The notes beneath the pieces are model-generated. The model did not search any database, was not told the DNA's origin, and saw nothing but the letters and a program-made list of their open reading frames with translations. From Schizochytrium sp. CCTCC M209059 (taxonomy: Eukaryota > Sar > Bigyra > Thraustochytrida > Thraustochytriidae), in contig KN805370.1 in NCBI GenBank assembly GCA_000818945.1, positions 563,578 to 627,577 on the forward strand: a stretch of DNA of 64,000 nucleotides. The letters are read 5' to 3'. Numbering within the stretch: the first letter of the stretch is position 1; each line of letters opens with the position of its first letter. Positions 10,073-19,140 of this stretch are shown piece after piece. The position numbers and the translations under genes are program-made.

Positions 10073-11356
10073 ATGGTGCTGGGCCTGAAGAAGCACAAGG
10101 ACAAGAAGGACAAGGCCTCGTGGAACGTGGAGCTCGGGGACAGCGTCGAGGAGTGGCAGAAGAAGGCGGCCGAGGAGGTCGCGGCGCTGCGCAAGGAGGT
10201 CGCCAAGGACATCCAGGAGGCTGGCGACGTGGGCACCAAGACAGATGACCTCTTTCTCCTGCGGTTCGTGCTCTCGTCGGAGGGAGACGTGAACAAGGCC
10301 GCGAAGCAAGTTCGAGGCGCGCTCGCGTGGCGCAAAGAGCACGCCGAATCGCTCCAGCAGGCCGTTCGGGGCGGACACGAGCTGCAGAGCCGACTCTCGC
10401 GGTACCAATGCGCTGCCTTTTGTGGCGCTCTCGGGGACGACAAGCATCCACTGTTCCTTGTTCGTGCCGGCGTGAGCGACATGAAGGCCATGATGCGCAA
10501 CATGTCTTTGGACGATGCAACGATGGCCCTCGCATTTTCGAACGAAATCGGCTTCCAGATCTGCGACGCGCGCACACGCAAGAGTGGCAAGTTTATTAAG
10601 ATGATCACGGGCGTGCACGCGGCCGGCTTTGCCATGTCGCGCTTTGACCCAAAATTTGTCCAGGCGCTCGGCAAGAGCTCCCATCTCAGTCAAATGGTCT
10701 ACCCTCAGCTTTTGGGAATGCAAGTTCTGGTGAGCTTGCCGTCGCCGATTCGCTTCATCATGCGCATGGTGAACAAGCTGCAGAACAAGCGCGCAGTCGA
10801 TAAGCAAAAGCTCTGTCCTGGTCACGGAGCGGACGATTGTCCGTTCCTCAGTCGCTGGAAGGCTCTTGACCAGGTCCCTCAGATGATGGGCGGCAAGAAG
10901 CCCGATGATGAGTGCCCCGTCGGTCTCGTTCCCTTCGCCCAGAGACCCAATGTTACCATCAAAGAGGTTGCCGCCGAGTCCTCCCTTGAGCTAGCGACCA
11001 CTGCGACCCCAAAGAGGCAGAACCTCTTTGAAGTCTTCTTCCACGGCAAGGACAGCGGTGCTCGCGTTGATGTACAAGTGAAGCAGCATGACAAGGTACT
11101 CACCTCCGCTACACTGGGCCCCGCGCAAGAGGGCTTTGCCTCGCTCTCTGTCATTCCCGAGAAAGAAGGATCCCTGTCAGTGGTTGTCAGCGTGCACAAT
11201 TCGCAGTCTCCGTGCACAATCGAGGTCGCACAGCACGCGGAGATGAACTTTATCAATCGCAACGACAGCTTTCTGGCCGAGGTGGACGCGAGCGCAGTTC
11301 CAGCAGGCTCTCCTGCGATACCAGCTGAAACAAGCCCTGCCGCAACGTCGGCGTAA
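10073..11356 (+). CDS. CRAL-TRIO (Sec14-like) lipid-binding protein
   Basis: The ATG at 10073 sits in a near-perfect context (CACCATGG) and gives 427 residues. An N-terminal Lys-rich segment is followed by the CRAL-TRIO N-terminal helical motif (TDDLFLLRFVLSS at about 57–69, then AAKQVRGALAWRK). The lipid-exchange domain runs over about 110–280, including FQICDARTRKSGKF and YPQLLGMQVLVSLP. The last 100 residues are beta-rich and could be a GOLD-like module as in SEC14L/patellin proteins, but this is inferred. Such proteins move or present phosphatidylinositol and other hydrophobic ligands between membranes. The frame extends upstream of the chosen start, but that part is Arg/Gly-rich. An AATAAA lies 85 bp after the stop. 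Confidence 0.88.
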   Translation: MVLGLKKHKDKKDKASWNVELGDSVEEWQKKAAEEVAALRKEVAKDIQEAGDVGTKTDDLFLLRFVLSSEGDVNKAAKQVRGALAWRKEHAESLQQAVRGGHELQSRLSRYQCAAFCGALGDDKHPLFLVRAGVSDMKAMMRNMSLDDATMALAFSNEIGFQICDARTRKSGKFIKMITGVHAAGFAMSRFDPKFVQALGKSSHLSQMVYPQLLGMQVLVSLPSPIRFIMRMVNKLQNKRAVDKQKLCPGHGADDCPFLSRWKALDQVPQMMGGKKPDDECPVGLVPFAQRPNVTIKEVAAESSLELATTATPKRQNLFEVFFHGKDSGARVDVQVKQHDKVLTSATLGPAQEGFASLSVIPEKEGSLSVVVSVHNSQSPCTIEVAQHAEMNFINRNDSFLAEVDASAVPAGSPAIPAETSPAATSA

Positions 11357-11440
11357 CGTCAGAGCACCGGCCAAGCGTGTTGGGACTTCGTTGGCAGGTT
11401 CTGAAGGTCAATCATACCAGCAGTCGCTTTGAGTATTTAC

Positions 11441-11446
11441 AATAAA
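11441..11446 (+). terminator. AATAAA polyadenylation signal
   Basis: Canonical hexamer 85 bp downstream of the CRAL-TRIO stop codon. Confidence 0.55.
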
Positions 11447-11617
11447 ACTTCGGAGAGAAAAGAAATGAAATAAGACATAAAAGAATCATTCGTTCGTCAG
11501 TCAGGTGTAAATTTGTTTTCTTTTCCTTGTCGAAAAAGGGCTAGAGTGATGCCGGCGCTTGCGCAAGCCAGATCCAGAAACCGTGTGCCATGATCATTTA
11601 GACGTGCGTTCTTGGGG

Positions 11618-12790
11618 TCAAACGTGATGCCTCACAATGGTAGGATCATTGGGCGTCGTCGTCGTCGTCGTCGTCGTCGTCCCCGCTGCGGCCGCAACGC
11701 TTCCGGAGGGAATGCTCTTGCTGGACTGACGCTTGGAGGCGGTCTTGTCATGCTTTGCCTGCTTGATGAGGTCGTAAATACGATTGCGATAGTCGTCGAC
11801 GGTATACTTGACATTGTCATTCGTGCCAATCTTGAACTTGCGGGGCGCCGCGTACTCCTCGTCCACCTTTCGGAACTGGGCCACGTAGGGATGATCGAGC
11901 AAGTCGTTGACTGTGGCGCGCTTGTCTGGGTTGAAGTGCATGCAGCGACGGATGAAGTCGAGACCATCGGCAGGCGCGCCGGGAATAATATCCTCTAGAG
12001 GCTTCGGTGCGGGCTTGGCGAGACTCTCGATCATGTTGGCAGCAAAGGGAGACTGAATGGACTGCAAGTCCTCCGCGTCAGGGGCTCCAGTGAGTTCGAG
12101 AATACGCTCGAGCTGGTTCATGGTAGAGGTCCCCGGAAAGAGCGGCTTACCGAGAAGCATCTCTCCAAGGATGCACCCGAGCGCCCAAATATCGACTCCC
12201 GTGGAGTACTTTGTTGACCCCATGAGGATCTCCGGGGAGCGGTACCAACGAGTCGCCGTGTACTCCGAGTAGGCAGCCTTGTTTGTTGGGTCCTCGGTGA
12301 CGCTCCTGCACAAGCCAAAGTCGCACACTTTCATGTGACAGTCCGCGTTGAGCAGGACGTTGCTCGGCTTTAGATCACGGTGCAAGAGGTCTCCTGAGTG
12401 CATGAACTTGACCGAGCGCAAAAGCTGATAGGTGATGTACTGCTTGTGTACCTGCTCAAGGATGCCTGCGCGAATGACTGCGTGCAAATCTGTCTCCATA
12501 TACTCGAACGCCAAATAAATGTCCTTGTTGTTTTCTGCTCGAATGACCGAAAGCAGGCGGATAATGTTGGGGTGTCCATTATTCTCGCCAAGCTGCTTCA
12601 GGTACTCGATCTCGCGGTAGGTTCGTTGCGAGTCGGTGGCGTTGCGAAATGCGTCAAAGCACTTTTTCAACGCAACAGTCTGGCGCGTGCGCTTGTCCAC
12701 AGCCTTCCAGACGATGCCGTATGCACCTTTGCCGAGCCGCTGCGTGATCTCGTACTTGCGTGCAACATGAGCGTCAATCTCTTCGGTCAT
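11618..12790 (-). CDS. MAPK15: MAPK15/ERK7-like mitogen-activated protein kinase with S-E-Y activation motif
   Basis: A 390-residue intronless kinase. Visible motifs are the Gly loop GKGAYG (20–25), catalytic Lys in VALKK (K42), HRDLKPSN (137–144), DFG (157–159) and the CMGC-type ATRWYR (178–183). KCFDAFRNATDSQRTYRE and the ILELTGAP segment are typical of the ERK7/8 (MAPK15) branch, which acts at basal bodies and cilia. Two departures stand out. The T-x-Y activation motif reads S-E-Y (175–177), and the APE motif reads SPE (185–187). Ser can still be phosphorylated, so the enzyme may be active. ERK7-type kinases autophosphorylate this loop. The C-terminus ends in a poly-Thr run encoded by a trinucleotide repeat. 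Confidence 0.88.
   Translation of the reverse strand: MTEEIDAHVARKYEITQRLGKGAYGIVWKAVDKRTRQTVALKKCFDAFRNATDSQRTYREIEYLKQLGENNGHPNIIRLLSVIRAENNKDIYLAFEYMETDLHAVIRAGILEQVHKQYITYQLLRSVKFMHSGDLLHRDLKPSNVLLNADCHMKVCDFGLCRSVTEDPTNKAAYSEYTATRWYRSPEILMGSTKYSTGVDIWALGCILGEMLLGKPLFPGTSTMNQLERILELTGAPDAEDLQSIQSPFAANMIESLAKPAPKPLEDIIPGAPADGLDFIRRCMHFNPDKRATVNDLLDHPYVAQFRKVDEEYAAPRKFKIGTNDNVKYTVDDYRNRIYDLIKQAKHDKTASKRQSSKSIPSGSVAAAAGTTTTTTTTTPNDPTIVRHHV
11654..11681. repeat. (CGT)n trinucleotide repeat inside the MAPK coding region
   Basis: About nine CGT units on the plus strand, read as ACG on the coding strand, encode the poly-Thr run near the kinase C-terminus. Confidence 0.9.
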
Positions 12791-13888
12791 TTTGGCTTGC
12801 TTTTCCTTTTTCCTCCCTTTGTTTTCGTAACGAGTGTCGATGGCACGTCCGCTGGCCCGAGCGAGTCACGTCGCGCGCTGCCGCAGTGCCTTGTTGATTG
12901 TTTCTCTGATTGGTTTCGTCTTGCGACGTGTTTCTGAGCGATCGAAGGAGGTGTGACGACTCGGGTGTCGTACGTTCTCGTGGACGTGAGGCTGTTTGTG
13001 GTGCAGAAACGTCGAGTGTACTCAGTGAGGAACGCGCGCCTATGCTGCGAAGCTAAAGTTCTTTGCGAGTTCGTACGCTGCGCGCCAGCAACACTGCACA
13101 AACGTACTCGTCTTGCTCGTGAACACGCGCGCACGCCGCCCGGCGTGCCGGACCTCGTCTCGTTCCTCCGTCTCTGGTTATGCTTCCGTGGACGAACCGC
13201 TCCAAGACCGACGGCTGCTGTCTGCCAAAGCACACCAAGGCAAGTGCGCTTCGTCTGAGCGGTCACAGTTCCGACATGAAGAAGACCGGATCGTTTGCAT
13301 ACAATAAGCAGCAGACGATGGGCGGAGACAGAAAGTGTGCGCGCGTGCCCCTCTGCGCTGTGCCCTGATCAGCTTGCTTTGACTTGTCCGGCTTCCGTTC
13401 ATCTCACAAACAAGAGAATATATCCGTTGAATTGGCCTGGAGCTTCGGTGCCTCCTTCGCTTCTGGAGTCTGGCAATGGCGCCGAGACTGCAGTCATCGT
13501 GACAAGACGTCACTTCTGCCGCCGCTAGCACCGACTCGGCATCGACATTGGGCAGTGTGCGGATGTATATGTATGTGTTAATGGCTTTCTCGGCGACAAG
13601 ATTCGAGCAACCAACCGGATAGGGTCTAGCTTTCAGTTGGCTGGAAAACCATAGCAAAGGTCTAGCAGATGTTACTGCACCTAGTAGAGGCAAACAGGTT
13701 GCAACAAGCTCCTTCTTTTTCTCGTGCACGATATAATGCTTGGTGATTTTGTTTGTTTTGGGGCACACTCGATACGAATCTCACGCGTGGGCATTGGGTG
13801 GCGTGTCGTGCTTTACCCCGCCCGCCCGCCCGCCGGATCGAGGGGCAGAAACTTCTATTACGCTGCCGCGCAATTTTACAAGGGCACA
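12791..13888. other. Divergent intergenic region (MAPK15 / ankyrin gene)
   Basis: About 1.1 kb holding the presumed promoters of two divergent genes. Nothing resembling a conserved protein or RNA gene is visible. Confidence 0.5.
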
Positions 13889-14637
13889 ATGGGCGGACCC
13901 AAGGAGCAAGATGGAATTCACCCGACTTTGACCAAAGGTATGCAAGTGATGGGCCAAACGCATCGACGCTCGCGTCTTGGAGCTGCAGCAGATCTCATGA
14001 TACTGGCCCGCGGCGGGAATGTCGAAGATCTCGCTGAACTCGCCCAAGAGGTTGACATTTGCAAAGCAACTGATTCGGTACGTTCGCCTAGCATGCTTTG
14101 TTCGCTTCTTTTTCTATAAGCTGTCTATGATAAGTACACGTTTGCGCTGACGCTAGCAAGACATCACTCTAGCAAGGGTTTACATCTCTACATCTTGCCG
14201 CGATTGGAGATCATGCCGAAACGATACGGCGTCTCATTAGTCTGGGTGCACATATCGAAGCGCGAACTCCAGCAGGCGAGACCCCGCTTCATGTGGCCGC
14301 CCAGCGAGGATGTAGCAACGCTGTCAAAACTCTCTTGGAACTCGGCGCCGACGCAAATGCCAAAGACGATGCCTTCAATGACACGCCACTGCACAAAAGC
14401 ACTTGGGGAGGACACAAAGCATGCATCTTGCTACTCTTACAGGCCGGCGCAGACTCACGCGCACGCGACGAAGATGGCTGCCCGCCTTCAGAGCTCGCCA
14501 AAATAAACCACCAACCTGAAGCTCTTGCAGTTTTCCAGACAGCAATGTCGTCGATGCGAGTCCGCTCACCAAATCAACGAGCTAATTCATTGCGCCGGCG
14601 AAATCCGATTGAGTTCATGCTTCACCCGCGCAAGTAG
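13889..14637 (+). CDS. Small ankyrin-repeat protein, two exons
   Basis: Exon 1 spans 13889–14077 and exon 2 spans 14173–14637, with a 95-nt phase-0 intron. The donor is G|GTACGT, a CTGAC branch-like site precedes the end, and the acceptor is CTCTAG. Together they give 217 residues. The splice is decisive because ankyrin consensus reads straight across it: TDS joins QGFTSLHLAAIGDHAETIRR. About three to four ankyrin repeats follow (GETPLHVAAQRG, DTPLHKSTWGGHKACILLLL), then a basic tail. Exon 1 contributes a short N-terminal helix. It is a generic protein-interaction module whose partners cannot be inferred. The ATG at 13889 is the first in the frame with good context; an upstream start is possible. 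Confidence 0.8.
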
Positions 14638-15215
14638 CCGGCTCCTACGAGACACATTCTTCCGTGACGACCTGAACTCGACATATATTCGTCTTTCTGA
14701 TCGCAGGATACGAGTATTTGGTTTTTCCTTTTGTCTTTCCTTCAAGGGAAATGGTTCTCATCTTTGTGTGAGAAACACAACACTATTGATCGACTTGCAC
14801 CTTTTACTGTTTCTTAGCGAAAATGTGGTCACCGCATTTGCCACACCTTGCTACTTCATGCCGCATGCAAGAATTGAGCTTTCCAATACAAGCCAATCAC
14901 AAGAACGGATAATTGTTCGGGGAGTGAAACTGGGCAGCAGGAGACTTCTTTTTATATAGGGTGCTATCTGACAGTAAATTGTGTCGTTCGTATTCTGATG
15001 AAACTCTCACTCCCTTCGTTTTTGGTTATTTATTTTCTGAGAATCGGTTCAAATCAAGCGTTGGGAGTTTCTAAGGTGATTCCCTCACAACATTACGACT
15101 ACCCTGTTGATAGTCATGACTCAGACCAATAGCAAAGCAAACGGTGAGCTCTGTCCGCACGCGAGTCTTGGTATGATGGATTCGAATGTTGGCTTTACCT
15201 ACGCCAAAAGGTTTA
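14638..15215. other. Convergent intergenic region
   Basis: Presumed 3' UTRs of the ankyrin gene (plus) and the first two-TM paralog (minus). It is AT-richer than its flanks and no gene is visible. Confidence 0.5.
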
Positions 15216-16127
15216 CTACGATTCAACGTTTTCAAGGTTCGTCGCGAGGAATGACTCACGACTATCGACGGAGAGAGAGACCCCTCCATCGCGGAGTGTG
15301 CTCAGCAAACGATGAGGATCTCTAGGGAGGAGCACCAATACGTCTGGCAGCAGCTGCCTGTTTATATATTGCACTTCGACACACCGAGATGATTCATCCA
15401 GTTTGGCATCTGTAATTTGCGACAGCTTAATTTGGAAAGTAGGGGTTTCGACTGCTGGAATCTTATTGCCATTATCATCGTAATAAAATCGTTGCATGTC
15501 TTGCGACAAATCTGACCACAGACGTACAACAAGCAAATCGTTCGCTGAGACACCGATAAATTCCCCCTCCATTACTTTACGTTCGCAAATGGCACAGACG
15601 TAGAAGCAGGAAGGGAAAAGAATACAGAATCCCAAGCATGAAAGAAAGATCCCCCCAAACGGCTTTGCTGTATTGTGCAAGTAGGCATCGAGCAACAGCT
15701 TAACGCCCGGGCCAGCAAAACTCGCCGACAGGGCAAGGGTGAAAATAATACCCAAAAGTTTGAACGTCGTAGGGCGATGTGACCTGAGATTGTCCTTGTA
15801 TTTTTGCGGCACCTCATCCAGGGTTGTGTAGTCCACCGACGGGAAGACTTGCTCGATCGCTACATTTGGAAAACACCTGCTGAAAACCTGTTCAGTCTCT
15901 CTTTCGCTGCGCATGCTCGCGAGCACGCGCGACGGGATTGCGTGTTTAACGCAAGCAGCATTCAACGTTGCAGATACTTCACATGGCGCCGCTTGGCCTG
16001 TCGAAACCAAGCTCTTTGTTTGCTTACAAGTCCAGCGTAACGAGGGAACAAAGGGAGCGGGTTGCCGCAGTCGAGATGTGTCGCACTCGCACGCAATCAG
16101 GAACGACATGGCTAGTTCGCGAGGCAT
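15216..16127 (-). CDS. Two-TM protein of unknown family, tandem paralog 1
   Basis: Up to 303 residues from ATG 16127. An internal ATG at 15914 (MRSERETE) would start the protein closer to where similarity to its neighbour begins. A conserved block (FPNVAIEQVFPSVD, EVPQKYKDNLRSHR) precedes two adjacent membrane segments (about 120–146 and 155–182). A cytosolic-looking domain follows that contains EGEFIGVSANDLLVVRLW and a run of short beta strands ending in an RDPHRLLSTLRDGG helix. The strand-rich C-terminal part behind a TM hairpin recalls bacterial-type PH (bPH) domains, but I cannot prove this. It shares order and motifs with the next gene, so the pair arose by tandem duplication. Function unknown. 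Confidence 0.75.
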   Translation of the reverse strand: MPRELAMSFLIACECDTSRLRQPAPFVPSLRWTCKQTKSLVSTGQAAPCEVSATLNAACVKHAIPSRVLASMRSERETEQVFSRCFPNVAIEQVFPSVDYTTLDEVPQKYKDNLRSHRPTTFKLLGIIFTLALSASFAGPGVKLLLDAYLHNTAKPFGGIFLSCLGFCILFPSCFYVCAICERKVMEGEFIGVSANDLLVVRLWSDLSQDMQRFYYDDNGNKIPAVETPTFQIKLSQITDAKLDESSRCVEVQYINRQLLPDVLVLLPRDPHRLLSTLRDGGVSLSVDSRESFLATNLENVES

Positions 16128-16516
16128 CCGACAACATGCCGGATGTTTTTTGGAAGAGTGTTTGGCAGTCCAGGCGCTGGTGCGATGCTGAGAATGTTGA
16201 TCACAGGTATAGTTGCTCTAGGCCTACACTTTGTTGCTATTTCAGTGAAAGGGAAGAAGGTGCACAAAAGATCTCGAACTTGGGATAGCGCGCATGGAAT
16301 GCCGTAGACCTCGAGATTGTGTGGTGAGTCGCGTTCAAGCCGTCATTCAGTAATGGCGAATGGTAAATGAACGCGTCGGCAGCAGCGTCTCGACGACGAC
16401 ATCAAGGAAAAGAAAGATACGACACATATGTACATGTTACTTCACAGGTAAGCAGCATGGGGGAGTAAAAAAGGATTCGAAAGCATGAATGACGCAGAAT
16501 CGGAGAAGCGGATGTC
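16128..16516. other. Spacer between tandem paralogs
   Basis: Holds the 3' flank of paralog 2 and the promoter and 5' UTR of paralog 1. Nothing else is recognisable. Confidence 0.45.
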
Positions 16517-17239
16517 CTAGACTTCGTCAGCGATAGGGACAGCCACGGGGACAAGCATGTCTTCATCGTCTGTCTTGTTGCTGAGCCCACATTCGTTCGA
16601 AGCGATCGGCACGCCATGCGCACGTAAGGCGTCCACAAGTTGAAGAGGATCGGCAGAAAGTAGAATAATACTATTCTGATGCATATCTTCGTTCAAAAAC
16701 TTCACTTCGACACATCCGGAGTCTGCGTAACAGTTTACATTTGCTATTTGACCAAATCTGATATTGAATGTCCTCGCAGCCTTTTCATCATCATCTGCCC
16801 AGATGCGCGCAACAAGCAATGAGGTGTCAGAGAGACCGATAAACTCTCCTTTTAGGCTGTGGTCCCGTAGGAAAGTAAATACACAGCTCAAACCCATACA
16901 GAACATGCTCAGCACAGATAGGAGTATCCCAGGAATAAAGAATTCGATGTAGATCACGCCTTCCGCAATTGTGAGACCTGAGCGGAGCAAGAATACACCT
17001 ACTAGGAAAAGAAGGGAAACGAGGGCGCATAGTCCAGACTTACAAAATGCGTTATCTGATCGATGCTCCTTCAGCAAATGTGCTTTGTACTTTTCGGGAA
17101 TTTCCTCATCAGCAAGCTTGTTGATGTCAACAGTAGGGAAGACTTGCCTAATGTCCTCGTTAGGAAAGGACACAGTGAGCACCTGCCTCGGCTCGAGCCC
17201 CTCGTCCATGTTCTGCACGCTCACGACTCCCGCCTTCAT
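16517..17239 (-). CDS. Two-TM protein of unknown family, tandem paralog 2
   Basis: 240 residues from ATG 17239; the open frame extends 13 codons further but only to a GTG. It has the same architecture as its neighbour. The block FPNEDIRQVFPTVD with EEIPEKYKAHLLKEHR comes first, followed by two membrane segments (about 78–97 and 103–128). KGEFIGLSDTSLLVARIW opens a beta-rich domain that ends with SADPLQLVDALRAHG. The terminal 25 residues are acidic and differ between the two copies. The matching motif order shows a tandem duplication that has diverged well. I do not recognise the family. The TM hairpin plus PH-like fold suggests a membrane-bound adaptor, which is only a hypothesis. Confidence 0.78.
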   Translation of the reverse strand: MKAGVVSVQNMDEGLEPRQVLTVSFPNEDIRQVFPTVDINKLADEEIPEKYKAHLLKEHRSDNAFCKSGLCALVSLLFLVGVFLLRSGLTIAEGVIYIEFFIPGILLSVLSMFCMGLSCVFTFLRDHSLKGEFIGLSDTSLLVARIWADDDEKAARTFNIRFGQIANVNCYADSGCVEVKFLNEDMHQNSIILLSADPLQLVDALRAHGVPIASNECGLSNKTDDEDMLVPVAVPIADEV

Positions 17240-17793
17240 CCTCCCTCTCGCCCCGGGCTCGCTAGCTCCCGGGTTCACGCGCTAGTCCGTGCCAGATAGC
17301 TCGCTGATGCAGGTCTGTCGTACGAGGGAAATGGGAACTGGTTTGCGGTAAGGAGCCCGCGCACACCATGAGCACGCGCAGCACGACTTGCGTTCCTCAG
17401 AATGCGGGCCGGTAGTATTCGCGGTGCCAGTGGGGCCCGCCTTGCACATCGTATGATAAGCACTGTAGCGTGCTTTTTTTTTTTCCTGATTGATATGGTC
17501 TAAAGATTGTACGTGGCGCCGCGACCGCAAATCGATAAGTACTCTTAGCGTGTCACTACCGACTCGAAGTGCCCCAAATTAATAGTCTATAGTAGTACGA
17601 ATATAGCAGAGGCTCAGTCTCACCGAAGGAATTGTCGCGTGGGGCCAGCTCGTCAGTTGTCGTCAGTCGAGTCGAACTTGAAGCACGAGTCGCGAAACGT
17701 TCTGTTTTTCGGCAATCTATCACTCAATCTTGGTACAACCATCTTCATCATTGCCATCTAAAAATATGATACAAGAAGATGAATCTAGTGAAA
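17240..17793. other. Spacer between paralog 2 and the HSPA13-like gene
   Basis: Contains the promoter of paralog 2 and the 3' flank of the Hsp70-like gene. No gene is visible. Confidence 0.45.
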
Positions 17794-19140
17794 TCACGAA
17801 TGTGTGCAGCCCCAACTCTTTGCTGCGCCGATAGCGACCGCTTGATCAGGATCGATGCCTTCATAGTGAAGAACTGCATTGGGAAGTAACGATGCTATTT
17901 GCTGCCGTAGTGCAGGAATGCGACTTGTACCACCCACAAGAACGACGTCGAGACTGGCGTCCAAAGACAGCCTCGCGTCGTCCATGACACGTAAGATGGC
18001 AGTCTGTGCCCGCTCTAAATACTCGCGCGCAGCATCCTCAAACTCCGAGCGCGTTGCGCGTATCCGAAACTTGCACGGCACTGGAAGGGCTTCAACACCC
18101 CCCTGGGGAGCGCCTGCGATGCAGACAGAGGTTTCCTCGTCGACACTGAGATCCCGTTTTGCGCGCTCCGCGGCAACAAGGAGGTGTTGCCATGCGTGTG
18201 GAGTTTTGCGAAGATAGTCTACTGTGACTTGGTCCAGGATCTGACCGAGCAGAAATTCTGCGAGGGCCAGATCGAAGTCCTCCCCGCCCAAATGAAGGTC
18301 TCCGTCAGTAGACTCCATATAAAAGTTGTCCGAGTAGGAGTTGAAGCGGAGTAGAGCAATATCAAGGGTTCCGCCACCAATGTCAAAGACCATGACGCGC
18401 GTGGCGTTTTTCTCGCGTCCAAGTCCATAGGCCATGGCAGCGGCGACAGGTTCTTCAATTACGCGCACCTGGCGAAAACCAGCCATGCGACACGCGCGCA
18501 CAGTGGCAGCCTTTTGGTCAACATCAAAAGTTACGGGTACGGTGACCGTGAGGGCACGAAAGCGAAAGCCAAACGTGCGGCGCAGCCAATCCAGAGCCGA
18601 CGAGGATTCAGAGGCTGCTTTGAGCTTTTTGAGCACAAGCGCGCCGACAAGCTCTGGCGAAACAAGATCGTCGTTCGCGAGCCGAAATGATGCGCGGCCG
18701 CGTGCGTCATGAGTGAGGGATGCAGGCAGGCCTTCGAGCCCGTGCGCGTGCGCGTCCTCGAGCTGCTGTCCAATGACTCGCTTTGACGCGTAGATGACTG
18801 TCCCAGTGTCTTGGGCCCGCTGGCGAACGGCGTTGGCACCCACGACGGGTTCGACCTTTCCACTGGCAGTCCTCTGTACCGTGTCGGCGGCTTCGCGTGC
18901 ATCTGAGGATGGAAAGTAGACAACGGAAGGCGTAAGAAAGCTTCCGTCAACTTTGACAACGCTTACATTCCCTTGCGCGCAGATGGCAGCAACGCTCTGC
19001 GTAGTCCCGAGGTCGATACCCAGCTGAATCTCGCTTGTGAATGTGGCGTGGAGCTCCCTGATTTTCTCAAAGTCCTGACCGACCGCAAGCGCCACGCCGA
19101 CAGAGGCAAAGACGCAGAGAACTTTGGCAGCGGCACCCAT
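17794..19140 (-). CDS. HSPA13: HSPA13/STCH-like ER Hsp70 consisting of the ATPase domain only
   Basis: A 448-residue protein with a signal peptide (about 1–20) and a complete Hsp70 nucleotide-binding domain. Phosphate-1 motif GIDLGTT is at 41–47, VIEEPVAAAMAYG at 227–239, phosphate-2 motif VFDIGGGTLD at 251–260, and the adenosine motif VVLVGGTSRIP at 399–409. It ends just after GIDPDQAVAIGAA, so the substrate-binding domain and KDEL-type tail are absent. Length (about 450–470), signal peptide and lack of a peptide-binding domain match HSPA13 (STCH), a microsomal Hsp70-like ATPase. The stop is clean, so this is the family architecture and not a truncation. Probable location is the ER lumen. 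Confidence 0.9.
   Translation of the reverse strand: MGAAAKVLCVFASVGVALAVGQDFEKIRELHATFTSEIQLGIDLGTTQSVAAICAQGNVSVVKVDGSFLTPSVVYFPSSDAREAADTVQRTASGKVEPVVGANAVRQRAQDTGTVIYASKRVIGQQLEDAHAHGLEGLPASLTHDARGRASFRLANDDLVSPELVGALVLKKLKAASESSSALDWLRRTFGFRFRALTVTVPVTFDVDQKAATVRACRMAGFRQVRVIEEPVAAAMAYGLGREKNATRVMVFDIGGGTLDIALLRFNSYSDNFYMESTDGDLHLGGEDFDLALAEFLLGQILDQVTVDYLRKTPHAWQHLLVAAERAKRDLSVDEETSVCIAGAPQGGVEALPVPCKFRIRATRSEFEDAAREYLERAQTAILRVMDDARLSLDASLDVVLVGGTSRIPALRQQIASLLPNAVLHYEGIDPDQAVAIGAAKSWGCTHS

Noticed and set aside
9804..10825. Antisense frames over the CRAL-TRIO gene (up to 296 codons)
   Set aside because: Shadows of a high-GC gene whose sense product has a clear CRAL-TRIO fold and strong start context.
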